Shown piece after piece: positions 1 through 4,841 of a DNA stretch of 5,913 bases. The stretch spans positions 1-5,913 of the forward strand of contig URYW01000103.1 in the NCBI GenBank assembly GCA_900552145.1, given 5' to 3'. A program made the translations under genes and the position numbers. Positions within the stretch are counted from its first letter, which is position 1. The number at the start of each line of letters is the position of its first letter. The notes below the pieces were generated by a model that saw only the letters and a program-made list of their open reading frames with translations, was not told the DNA's origin and searched no databases. The DNA comes from an uncultured Collinsella sp. (GTDB taxonomy: Bacteria; Actinomycetota; Coriobacteriia; Coriobacteriales; Coriobacteriaceae).

Positions 1-1
1 C

Positions 2-475
2 AGGGAGATCTATCCATTCGCCCGTTCCCCGCAATACTGGGCGGGCTGGGTTTTGGCCTATACGCAATGGGCAAGCTGCCTGGGCTTTAGCGACCTATTC
101 GAAGTTGCTCCGTTCGATTGGGTCATTGGATCATACCATCCGCTCCACGAAGCCCTCGAAGACAAATTTGCTGGAATTATCATCGAAAAATGGCACAAGG
201 CTCAAGCAGACAAAAAGGGCCTCAAGGCAGCACGTAAGGCGGCCGGACTAACGCAAAAACAGCTCGCCACCCAATCGGGAGTTAAACTTCGCGCTATACA
301 GCTCTACGAGCAGAACCAACTCGACCTGCGCCGTGCATCGGTCTCCTCGACACTGGCGCTCGCAAACACCCTAAACTGCGCTATCGAGGACCTCGTCTGG
401 CAACCAGTTGATCTAGAGTACAACTCGAAACCCTGTTCATCCGAGAATATCAAGACTGAGAGTATTGCTGTTTAA
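2..475 (+). CDS. XRE-family helix-turn-helix protein, 5'-truncated by the window edge
   Basis: The frame is open from base 2, so the gene starts upstream. A TTG at 53 lies inside the conserved part and is not a credible start. The visible protein is 157 residues. Its first part carries an aromatic-rich motif (YWAGWVLAYTQW) followed by a segment containing YHPLHEALEDKF. The second part is an XRE/Cro-C1 helix-turn-helix: GLTQKQLA as helix 2, SGVKLRAIQLYEQ as the recognition region, then LALANTLNCAIEDLV. From memory, this two-part layout is a family common in Firmicutes and Actinomycetota, often encoded next to DUF3791/DUF3990 genes; such partners would lie upstream and cannot be seen. The likely role is a DNA-binding repressor or antitoxin acting in the cytoplasm. 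It sits 9 bases before the operators of the next toxin-antitoxin pair, and no terminator is visible between them. The HTH call is firm; the antitoxin role is inferred. Confidence 0.8.
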   Translation, partial: REIYPFARSPQYWAGWVLAYTQWASCLGFSDLFEVAPFDWVIGSYHPLHEALEDKFAGIIIEKWHKAQADKKGLKAARKAAGLTQKQLATQSGVKLRAIQLYEQNQLDLRRASVSSTLALANTLNCAIEDLVWQPVDLEYNSKPCSSENIKTESIAV

Positions 476-481
476 CTTTCC

Positions 482-511
482 TTTACGTACGTATTTAAAG
501 GGAACTATAAT
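482..511 (+). promoter_or_regulatory. Promoter of the Phd/RelE-type pair
   Basis: A perfect -10 hexamer TATAAT lies at 506-511. A weaker -35 TTTACG lies at 482-487, with an 18-base spacer. The predicted transcript starts near 518, ahead of the ribosome-binding site at 532-540. Both promoter elements lie within or next to palindromes, which suggests repression by the antitoxin or toxin-antitoxin complex. Confidence 0.6.
484..493. promoter_or_regulatory. Operator-like palindrome TACGTACGTA
   Basis: This is a perfect 10-base palindrome overlapping the putative -35 element. It contains the TACGTA core twice, staggered by four bases, the same core that centres the larger palindrome at 505-522. 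The two centres are 25 bases apart. It is probably a second binding site for the same dimeric regulator, but this is inferred from sequence symmetry alone. Confidence 0.5.
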
Positions 512-522
512 ACGTATTATAG
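505..522. promoter_or_regulatory. Perfect 18-base palindromic operator over the -10 box
   Basis: CTATAATACGTATTATAG is identical to its own reverse complement and includes the TATAAT -10 hexamer. A bound dimer would block RNA polymerase. Phd/YefM-type antitoxins are known to bind palindromes in their own promoters, so the Phd-like protein encoded 22 bases downstream is the likely ligand. The XRE protein encoded just upstream is an alternative. Confidence 0.65.
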
Positions 523-531
523 ACAGATTTT

Positions 532-540
532 AAGGGAGGT
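532..540 (+). promoter_or_regulatory. Strong ribosome-binding site for the antitoxin
   Basis: AAGGGAGGT matches the anti-Shine-Dalgarno sequence closely and sits 4 bases before the ATG at 545, which fixes that start. The downstream toxin has only AGGA at 897-900 before a GTG start. This agrees with the usual excess of antitoxin over toxin synthesis. Confidence 0.75.
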
Positions 541-544
541 TGCT

Positions 545-913
545 ATGGTTGCCGTGATAGACAAGAAACTCGTTTTCGGACGCGAACAGGTACTGACCTC
601 GACGCAGGCAAGCAAAAATTTTGGCGAAGCGAGGCGTCGCGCTCGAAGGGAGCCGCAATTTGTCTCAGACAGGAACGATGGCATCGATACTGTTATCGTC
701 GGCTTCGACGAATTCGAGGCGATGGCGGTTGAACTCGAACAGCTCCGAGAGGAGCGCCTACACGCCATAGCAGCTGCAAGGCTCGCACGGGGCGACGCTG
801 GTTCGAATCGCAAGGGCATCCCGTTCTCCGATACCGTGGGACGTGAGAGGTTCGAGGCCATGCTAGAAGCCGAGGCGACCGATCCCATTTCTGATGAGGA
901 GCTGTTCGAGTGA
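545..913 (+). CDS. Phd/YefM-family antitoxin
   Basis: This 122-residue protein is the antitoxin of the pair. It should neutralise the RelE/ParE-type toxin encoded directly after it and repress the shared promoter. The Phd/YefM fold region spans about residues 15-70: STQASKNFGEARRRAR is the typical first helix, followed by a beta segment (PQFVSDRNDGIDTVIVGFDEFEAM) and a helix rich in Glu and Arg (ELEQLREERL). In this family the N-terminal half binds DNA as a dimer. The C-terminal part, residues 80-122, is acidic toward its end (EAEATDPISDEELFE) and probably wraps the toxin. The start is fixed by the Shine-Dalgarno at 532-540. The stop overlaps the toxin start by 4 bases, so translation is probably coupled. 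Confidence 0.87.
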   Translation: MVAVIDKKLVFGREQVLTSTQASKNFGEARRRARREPQFVSDRNDGIDTVIVGFDEFEAMAVELEQLREERLHAIAAARLARGDAGSNRKGIPFSDTVGRERFEAMLEAEATDPISDEELFE

Positions 914-1224
914 ACGTGGCTAGGTTTAAGGTCGAGTTTTACGACAAGACCGCCGAGGAAGAGTATCTGTCACTCGATGGTTCAGTTCGCGCTATGGTGG
1001 ACAAAGGTATTGCGCGTCTTGCACTTCGGGCCGATGAAATTGGCAAGCCGCTTTCGGGCCTTCTTGCAGGTTGTCGGGAACTTAAGTTTCGCACAGATGG
1101 CATTCGCGTAATTTATCGCATCCGCGATGGGCGCGTCGAAGTAGTTCAAATCATCGCAATAGGTGCAAGGGACAAGGGCAAGGTTTTCGACCTGGCATCT
1201 AAACGCTTGGACAGCGATGACTGA
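910..1224 (+). CDS. RelE/ParE-superfamily toxin
   Basis: This 104-residue protein has the RelE/ParE core: an N-terminal strand (FKVEFYDKTAEEEYL), two helices, then CRELKF, DGIRVIYRI and VEVVQIIAIGARDKGKVFDLASKRL. Basic and aromatic residues placed like those of RelE-type mRNA interferases are visible (R56, K59, R61, R66, Y69, R70, R87, K89). The expected activity is ribosome-dependent mRNA cleavage that arrests growth, but ParE-type gyrase poisoning shares the fold and cannot be excluded from sequence alone. The start is the GTG at 910, inside the overlap GTGA with the antitoxin stop, with AGGA nine bases upstream. An uncommon start codon and a weaker site fit lower toxin expression. The gene appears intact. 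Confidence 0.88.
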   Translation: MNVARFKVEFYDKTAEEEYLSLDGSVRAMVDKGIARLALRADEIGKPLSGLLAGCRELKFRTDGIRVIYRIRDGRVEVVQIIAIGARDKGKVFDLASKRLDSDD

Positions 1225-1249
1225 TTGCCTCAAGAAAAATCTATTTACG

Positions 1250-1277
1250 TTGCATGGTCGAAATGCTCGGGTTAAAC
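1250..1277 (+). promoter_or_regulatory. Weak candidate promoter for the 73-aa/Fic pair
   Basis: TTGCAT at 1250-1255 and TTAAAC at 1272-1277 are separated by 16 bases, 31 bases before the next start codon. The -10 is poor. Two copies of GCTCGG (1265-1270 and 1278-1283, 13 bases apart) flank the -10 and could be regulator contacts. Read-through from the preceding pair is an equally good source of transcript, since no terminator is seen after 1224. Confidence 0.25.
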
Positions 1278-1308
1278 GCTCGGATTCAGCCAGCAGAAGG
1301 ACGGCGCG

Positions 1309-1530
1309 ATGAAAACGTTAGATTCAACGACACGGCCTGATAGTTATTGCTACAACTATCCTGAAAGCATGACTTTTGACGACTGTACAGCACATGCAAC
1401 CGACCCTATCGCGCCGAAAGCACCCCGCACGTTACCCGATGATCCGGACAGCACCACTTTGATCGACGAGGCCGTTCGGCTGACCATTGCGGACATGCCC
1501 AACGCGCTCAGGCTCTTGGAGAACTCATGA
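1309..1530 (+). CDS. Unrecognised 73-aa protein, candidate antitoxin of the Fic toxin
   Basis: I do not recognise this protein family. It has an ATG start with AGAAGGA ending 7 bases upstream, and its TGA stop overlaps the Fic gene by ATGA, the same 4-base coupling as in the preceding pair. The N-terminal 50 residues are polar, proline-rich and probably disordered (acidic stretches such as PDDPDSTT). Residues 49-73 (TLIDEAVRLTIADM to the end) look like one or two amphipathic helices. That shape, disorder plus a short helix, suits a Doc/Fic-binding antitoxin. The (S/T)xxxE(G/N) inhibitory motif of VbhA-type Fic antitoxins is not present: near the C-terminus LRLLEN has Leu where Ser or Thr is required. 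No DNA-binding domain is obvious. The antitoxin role is inferred from position, size and overlap only. Confidence 0.55.
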   Translation: MKTLDSTTRPDSYCYNYPESMTFDDCTAHATDPIAPKAPRTLPDDPDSTTLIDEAVRLTIADMPNALRLLENS

Positions 1531-2042
1531 TGGCGGCTGTTGGAGGGCAAGGGATTCCCGTCGCGCCGCTCGTGCTCGACGATGCCGAATCGCTCGAAGT
1601 CATGGCCGCGGCCGTGATGCGCCTTCACAGCACGCTGATGACGGTCGGGCGCTGCTATACGACCGACGCCACGGGCGACCGGGCCGCGCATGAGCTTGGA
1701 CGCGTCGAGTCTGTGCTTGCGGGTGCATTCTGTACGATATTCGGCCAATCGCCGGCCGATCGATTCGCGGACATCTTTGACCAGGCTACCTACGTGGCCG
1801 AGCACATGGTCAAGGACCACATCTTCGAGGACGGCAACAAGCGCACCAGCCTTGTCTTTGCGTTGTCCGTCTTAAGGTTCGCAGGCACTCCGGTCGTGCT
1901 GTCTGACAGCCCCGAACCAAAAGACAACCAGTACTACGCCTGGATCCAGGACCTCGTTTCCAGTCGCCGCACGAACAGCGAGCTAGCCGAAGAGCTGCGC
2001 TGCGGATTCGTTGCGGGCACGGACGATCTGTCGCTCGTATAG
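1527..2042 (+). CDS. Fic/Doc-family (death-on-curing) toxin
   Basis: This 171-residue protein has a Fic-fold core. Residues 53-120 resemble Doc (HELGRVESVLAGAF, then DIFDQATYVAEHMVKDHIFEDGNKRTSLVFALSVLRFAG). The signature runs from H98 to R106: H98, F100, D102, G103, N104, K105, R106. Typical Fic AMP-transferases have HPFx(D/E)GNGRxxR, while Doc, which phosphorylates EF-Tu, has HxFxDANKR. This protein has the Gly of the first group and the NKR without final Arg of the second (Ser at 108). Its reaction, AMP transfer or phosphorylation of a translation factor, therefore cannot be read off directly. The start is ATG 1527 (GGAG at 1518-1521, 5-base spacing); ATG 1530 with 8-base spacing is equally possible. 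The gene is intact, with no internal inhibitory helix motif noticed. Confidence 0.87.
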   Translation: MMAAVGGQGIPVAPLVLDDAESLEVMAAAVMRLHSTLMTVGRCYTTDATGDRAAHELGRVESVLAGAFCTIFGQSPADRFADIFDQATYVAEHMVKDHIFEDGNKRTSLVFALSVLRFAGTPVVLSDSPEPKDNQYYAWIQDLVSSRRTNSELAEELRCGFVAGTDDLSLV

Positions 2043-2087
2043 AATCAAAGCATCCGCACGAAGGTTATCAATTGGATTGGACACCAC

Positions 2088-2876
2088 ATGGAGATCCCCA
2101 GCACCCTGTGCAGTAATATCTACGACTTTGCGTTTTGCCCCGAGCCCTGTTACGACCGCCTGGTAGACCTCACCGATCCCTAGGACTGGGGTCCCAACAA
2201 CCGTATCCTCAAAAACTACCTGTCGTTCTCGTTTAGCCGCGCGGTGTTCCTGACCGAGCGCGACGTGGACCAGACCGCGCCGTCCAACCTGCCGCTGGTG
2301 TTCGACGACGACCGATGCCTGTTCAACACCGGCCTGTACACGCGCCGCTACGAGACCATCTACGGCCTGTTTGAGCCCAACACCAAGCCCGACGCGCGCC
2401 AGCGCTGGTTTTTGAAGGGCTTCTTTAAGGAAAGCGACCCTATGTTGGTATCGTTTGAGTACCTGCCGTGCCGCGTGCGCTTTGCCGAGGACCCCTCCGA
2501 GCTGGTCTTTGACTACCGCCTTCCCATCCGCTCCAACATCGACCACATTCTGGGCGATGAGGAGAACCTTACGCGTATTCCCGCTAGCCTGATGGGGGAG
2601 GGCAACTCGCTGCTGCTGCGCCGCGCCTTTGAGGGAGCTGTCGTCGAGGCCGCCCGCCGCGCCGCCGCCAACTACACACTCGCGGTGCCGCAGTTCTACG
2701 GCGGCCGGATCCAACTGCTCTTGCCGCTGTGCCTAACCGGCGACAAGCCCGAGCTGGCGCTGACCATCCAGCGCGAGGACGGCTTCTACGCAGCGCGCAC
2801 CTGTCTCACTCTCGACATGGCCTACAACAACGCGCGACTTATCTGCCGCCCCGAGACCTCATGGATCAAGCGGTAA
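2088..2876 (+). pseudogene. DUF3825-family protein gene broken by an in-frame TAG
   Basis: From ATG 2088 the frame reads like a DUF3825 protein of 262 codons: NIYDFAFCPEP near the start, NNRILKNYLSFSFSRAVF, FNTGLYTRRYETIYGLFEPN, a tryptophan-containing segment ending in FFKESD, LPCRVRFAEDPSELVFDYRLP, then NIDHILGD. These match my memory of the family; its function is unknown. Codon 32 (2181-2183) is TAG between DP and DW, where family members commonly read PEDW, so a single GAG to TAG change explains it. Downstream codons are intact to TAA at 2874, suggesting a recent mutation or a base error. Internal restart at GTG 2244 has no ribosome-binding site and would lose the conserved N-terminus. 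The ATG at 2088 also lacks a clear Shine-Dalgarno. It lies 45 bases after the Fic gene in the same frame, with no terminator between. Confidence 0.8.
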
Positions 2877-2961
2877 AGGTCGGTCTACCTGCTGGTTTGT
2901 CGTCCACCCTGATTGCGGTGGCGCGGTTTGCGCCCACAAATTTAAAAGCGGGGGCAAAAAG

Positions 2962-2989
2962 TTCTTGGTAAACCACGCGCGGCTATGAT
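2962..2989 (+). promoter_or_regulatory. Probable promoter of tRNA-Val
   Basis: TATGAT at 2984-2989 is a good -10 hexamer 25 bases before the mature tRNA. The -35 region is weak (TTCTTG at 2962-2967, 16-base spacer). The stretch 2877-3014 otherwise holds no gene. Confidence 0.45.
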
Positions 2990-3014
2990 AGTATCTCTTT
3001 TGCCGAAAGGCGAC

Positions 3015-3089
3015 GGGCGATTGGCTCAGGGGTAGAGCATATCCTTCACACGGATGGGGTCACAAGTTCGAATCTTGTATCGCCCACCA
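3015..3089 (+). tRNA. tRNA-Val (anticodon CAC), CCA encoded
   Basis: A full cloverleaf is visible. The acceptor stem GGGCGAT (3015-3021) pairs perfectly with ATCGCCC (3079-3085). The D stem is GCTC/GAGC (3024-3027, 3035-3038). The anticodon stem TATCC/GGATG (3040-3044, 3052-3056) encloses the loop TTCACAC, with CAC at 3047-3049 reading the valine codon GUG. The variable loop is GGGTC. The T stem ACAAG/CTTGT flanks the loop TTCGAAT. The discriminator A at 3086 is followed by an encoded CCA. It is a single-gene unit with its own promoter and terminator. Confidence 0.95.
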
Positions 3090-3100
3090 TCTAAAGCATA

Positions 3101-3130
3101 GGTCAGAGGTGTTGTGCCTCTGACCTTTTT
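3101..3130 (+). terminator. Rho-independent terminator after tRNA-Val
   Basis: A perfect 9-bp stem GGTCAGAGG/CCTCTGACC (3101-3109, 3117-3125) with a 7-base loop is followed by TTTTT at 3126-3130 and a further T run after one C. It lies 11 bases after the tRNA 3' end. Confidence 0.92.
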
Positions 3131-3177
3131 CTTTTTGACACCAAGGCCGACACCAAAATCGAATCGAAGTCGTATAA

Positions 3178-3212
3178 GGCGTCATTTTTTTCGCGCCCTT
3201 TTTGATGACGCC
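3178..3212. repeat. Inverted repeat GGCGTCAT/ATGACGCC
   Basis: Perfect 8-base arms lie at 3178-3185 and 3205-3212, with a 19-base loop containing two T runs. No T tract follows either arm on the outer side, so it is not a standard terminator in either direction. It could be a protein-binding site or part of an old attachment site. Confidence 0.4.
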
Positions 3213-3218
3213 ATTGCA

Positions 3219-3234
3219 TGTTTTGTATAAAACA
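3219..3234. repeat. Inverted repeat TGTTTT/AAAACA
   Basis: Six-base arms lie at 3219-3224 and 3229-3234 around GTAT. The AT-rich symmetry resembles a regulator site, but no linked promoter is convincing. Confidence 0.3.
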
Positions 3235-3390
3235 CATCCGTATTTTCATTGAACTCCCCATGTGATTCGAACGCAAATGTGGAGACAGGGACCGCATGCC
3301 CAGAGCGCCTTCCAGCGGATTTCTATCACACGACGGTTTTTCGGCAGAACTCGTCAAGCTTTTGGTCAGCGTTTGGTCAGCTTCCGGTAC

Positions 3391-3418
3391 TTACCCGCAT
3401 GATGCCCCGGTAGATAAT
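3391..3418 (+). promoter_or_regulatory. Candidate promoter of the nuclease gene
   Basis: GATAAT at 3413-3418 differs from the consensus -10 by one base. TTACCC at 3391-3396, 16 bases upstream, is a weak -35. The predicted start of transcription falls inside the hairpin at 3417-3453. This is the best candidate in the gene-free stretch but is not strong. Confidence 0.35.
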
Positions 3419-3453
3419 CGTCCACGACCACAACCGCACGGTCTACGGACGAT
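3417..3453 (+). promoter_or_regulatory. Hairpin directly before the nuclease ribosome-binding site
   Basis: ATCGTCC (3417-3423) pairs with GGACGAT (3447-3453), and inside it GACC (3426-3429) pairs with GGTC (3440-3443). The structure ends 4 bases before the Shine-Dalgarno sequence at 3458-3464. It could act as an operator in DNA or as a translational control element in the leader RNA. Confidence 0.4.
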
Positions 3454-3469
3454 ACCAGGGGAGGCGCAA

Positions 3470-4627
3470 ATGGACGAAATCGTCTGCGCAAACACCGCAT
3501 TCCGCTATTGGCGCTGCCCACCGCAGGTGCGCGACCTCTACCCGCGCCTACCCAACTCCGAAGAAGGCTGGCGAGCTCTATCCCAAGCCCCTTTCGTAAC
3601 CGATGTCCTCAAGACCCCGATTATCGCCGTTGCTTCGCCAGGTTGTTGTAATCACCACTCGGGATTGCGCTCCACTATTCGCTGGGAAGGGGCTTCGGAT
3701 ACCGGCACTACAATCGACACTAATTTAGGCTTTAGTGTCACCAATCCGCTTAACACGTTATTTACTATGACGCGCTTTGTGTCCCAAATAGATCTCGTAC
3801 TGGCTATGTACGAACTTTGCGGCTGGTTTTCTGTTTTCGAGCCGACCCCCGCTGTCGAAATGCAGTTAAAAATGACGGTAGAGGAGAATCGCAATTCCAG
3901 CACGCAGGATCTGTTCGAACTTGGAGAGGGCGAAGACGAGGTTCCCTGGAAACGAGTTTATGCCCGCGCAACCGTAAAGGATCCAGATAATGATGGCCAA
4001 ACGAGCAAGCGTGAGGATGAAAGAGAGGTTACGAAACTCAAAGGTACTTCTCTTTGGATGAGAAAGCCGCTCATCGAACTGAGCGACCTGCATCGTTTCG
4101 CCGACAAGGTCAAAAGTCAAATGTGGGGAAAGCAGTTTTATGATGCCACCCAGCAGGTTATCGGCATTGCTGCGTCTCCACTCGAGGTCGCTGGGGTCCT
4201 GCTTCTAAGTCGTTCTCGACGTCTAGGTGGTGCAGGATTCAGATACGTGTACCTCAACGATTTAACCCCTCTATCCATGGCGGCCCAAAGCATCGCAGGG
4301 CAAAAGGTTTGCTACGGCGACATCGTGATTGTAAACCCAATCCTAATGAAGGCAGCAATTATCGAAATCCAAGGTGAGGTCATCCATGGGTCAGGCGCGG
4401 TACTTGACCAAGATGCGGAGCGCATGACTGCGCTCCAGAGCATGGGTTTCGATGTGTTCCTGGTAACCCACGATATGCTTAACGACAAAAAACAGCTAGA
4501 CGCCATAGTCAAAAGCGTCTGCAGTCGTTTGGGGATTCGATATAAAGCCAAATCCGAGGCAATGAAGCGCGCCGAGACGCGACTGCGAGCAAATGTTTTG
4601 TGCAACTGGTTGGAAATCGGAAATTAG
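3470..4627 (+). CDS. AbiEi-like protein with C-terminal Vsr/DUF559-type nuclease fold
   Basis: The start is ATG 3470, with GGGGAGG at 3458-3464 five bases upstream, giving 385 residues. The in-frame 58 codons before it lack a ribosome-binding site. The N-terminal part (NTAFRYWRCPPQVRDLYPRL) and residues 105-123 (SQIDLVLAMYELCGWFSVF) recall the AbiEi-type proteins of Actinomycetota. A charged linker at about 145-190 follows. The C-terminal part starts with SPLE (236-239) and RLGG, then GDIVIV with D284, IIEIQG with E299 and Q301, H306, D313, D315, R318 and LQSMGFDVFLVT. This is the order seen in DUF559/Vsr-like PD-(D/E)xK domains. ExQ replaces the common ExK or ExDG; BglII is a known ExQ enzyme. 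It may be an orphan endonuclease or an antitoxin-like regulator. No toxin partner or methylase is adjacent. Its more mixed codon use than the ABC gene suggests transfer. Confidence 0.65.
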   Translation: MDEIVCANTAFRYWRCPPQVRDLYPRLPNSEEGWRALSQAPFVTDVLKTPIIAVASPGCCNHHSGLRSTIRWEGASDTGTTIDTNLGFSVTNPLNTLFTMTRFVSQIDLVLAMYELCGWFSVFEPTPAVEMQLKMTVEENRNSSTQDLFELGEGEDEVPWKRVYARATVKDPDNDGQTSKREDEREVTKLKGTSLWMRKPLIELSDLHRFADKVKSQMWGKQFYDATQQVIGIAASPLEVAGVLLLSRSRRLGGAGFRYVYLNDLTPLSMAAQSIAGQKVCYGDIVIVNPILMKAAIIEIQGEVIHGSGAVLDQDAERMTALQSMGFDVFLVTHDMLNDKKQLDAIVKSVCSRLGIRYKAKSEAMKRAETRLRANVLCNWLEIGN

Positions 4628-4679
4628 TCGGCGACAAGGCGCTAGAACTACCTAGTTTGCCTGTTAGTGAATTAATGTC

Positions 4680-4841
4680 ATTTCAAAACTATGCCGGATT
4701 ACGGGGCTGGACCTGGACCGGCCGTCCATGCCCTGCATTTCACGGAATGCGCAAGCCGTCTACCTGCGGTTTTGATTTTACCGATTACGGCATGCTCGGG
4801 GGTTCCCGGCCTGGCCCCGTAAACCGGCATGGTTTTGAAAT
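4680..4841. repeat. 162-base element with 37-base imperfect terminal inverted repeats
   Basis: The arm at 4680-4716 matches the reverse complement of 4805-4841 at 31 of 37 positions. The outer ten bases (ATTTCAAAAC) and the blocks ATGCCGG and TTACGGGGC are exact. Three of the six differences would be G-U pairs in RNA. The 88-base interior carries a small hairpin (GCATT 4735-4739 with AATGC 4746-4750) and a partly related motif (ATTACGGCATG at 4784-4794). No coding frame is convincing and no T tract follows. It begins 52 bases after the nuclease stop. It could be a MITE or REP-like dispersed repeat or a structured RNA. No clear target-site duplication flanks it. Confidence 0.7.

Larger units (their letters stand above)
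3131..3469. other. Gene-free stretch between tRNA-Val and the nuclease gene, with short repeats
   Basis: No convincing intact gene lies here. Visible structure includes a direct repeat GACACCA (3137-3143 and 3149-3155, 12-base period), inverted repeats at 3178-3212 and 3219-3234, and a 10-base direct repeat TTTGGTCAGC (3361-3370 and 3372-3381). A hairpin lies just before the next gene. The nuclease frame is open upstream to 3296, but that part lacks a ribosome-binding site and looks non-coding. Clustered short repeats next to a tRNA 3' end are typical of integrase arm sites or remnants of integrated elements, but no duplicate of the tRNA 3' end is seen in the window. Confidence 0.5.

Noticed and set aside
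53..55. TTG as start of the XRE protein
   Set aside because: The frame is open to base 2 and the residues before the TTG (YPFARSPQYWAGWV) belong to the conserved domain, so the gene starts before the window.
1356..1820. Minus-strand frame of 154 codons
   Set aside because: It lies opposite the 73-residue protein and the Fic gene, has no ribosome-binding site, and contains no recognisable domain.
1983..2714. Minus-strand frame of 243 codons
   Set aside because: It is a shadow of the Fic and DUF3825 genes in GC-rich DNA. It is rich in Val, Ala and Gln with no motif, while the plus strand has clear family matches.
2244..2876. Shorter functional DUF3825 protein starting at GTG 2244
   Set aside because: There is no Shine-Dalgarno before it, and the conserved N-terminal segment upstream (YDFAF and ILKNYLSFSF) would be lost. 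A broken full-length gene explains the sequence better.
2924..2940. Terminator after the DUF3825 pseudogene
   Set aside because: A bulged GC hairpin can be drawn around GTGGCGC and GCGCCCAC, but no T tract follows.
3296..3469. N-terminal extension of the nuclease protein by 58 codons
   Set aside because: There is no ribosome-binding site at 3296. The extension is proline- and serine-rich without domain signal and contains the direct repeat and the leader hairpin. ATG 3470 has a near-perfect Shine-Dalgarno.
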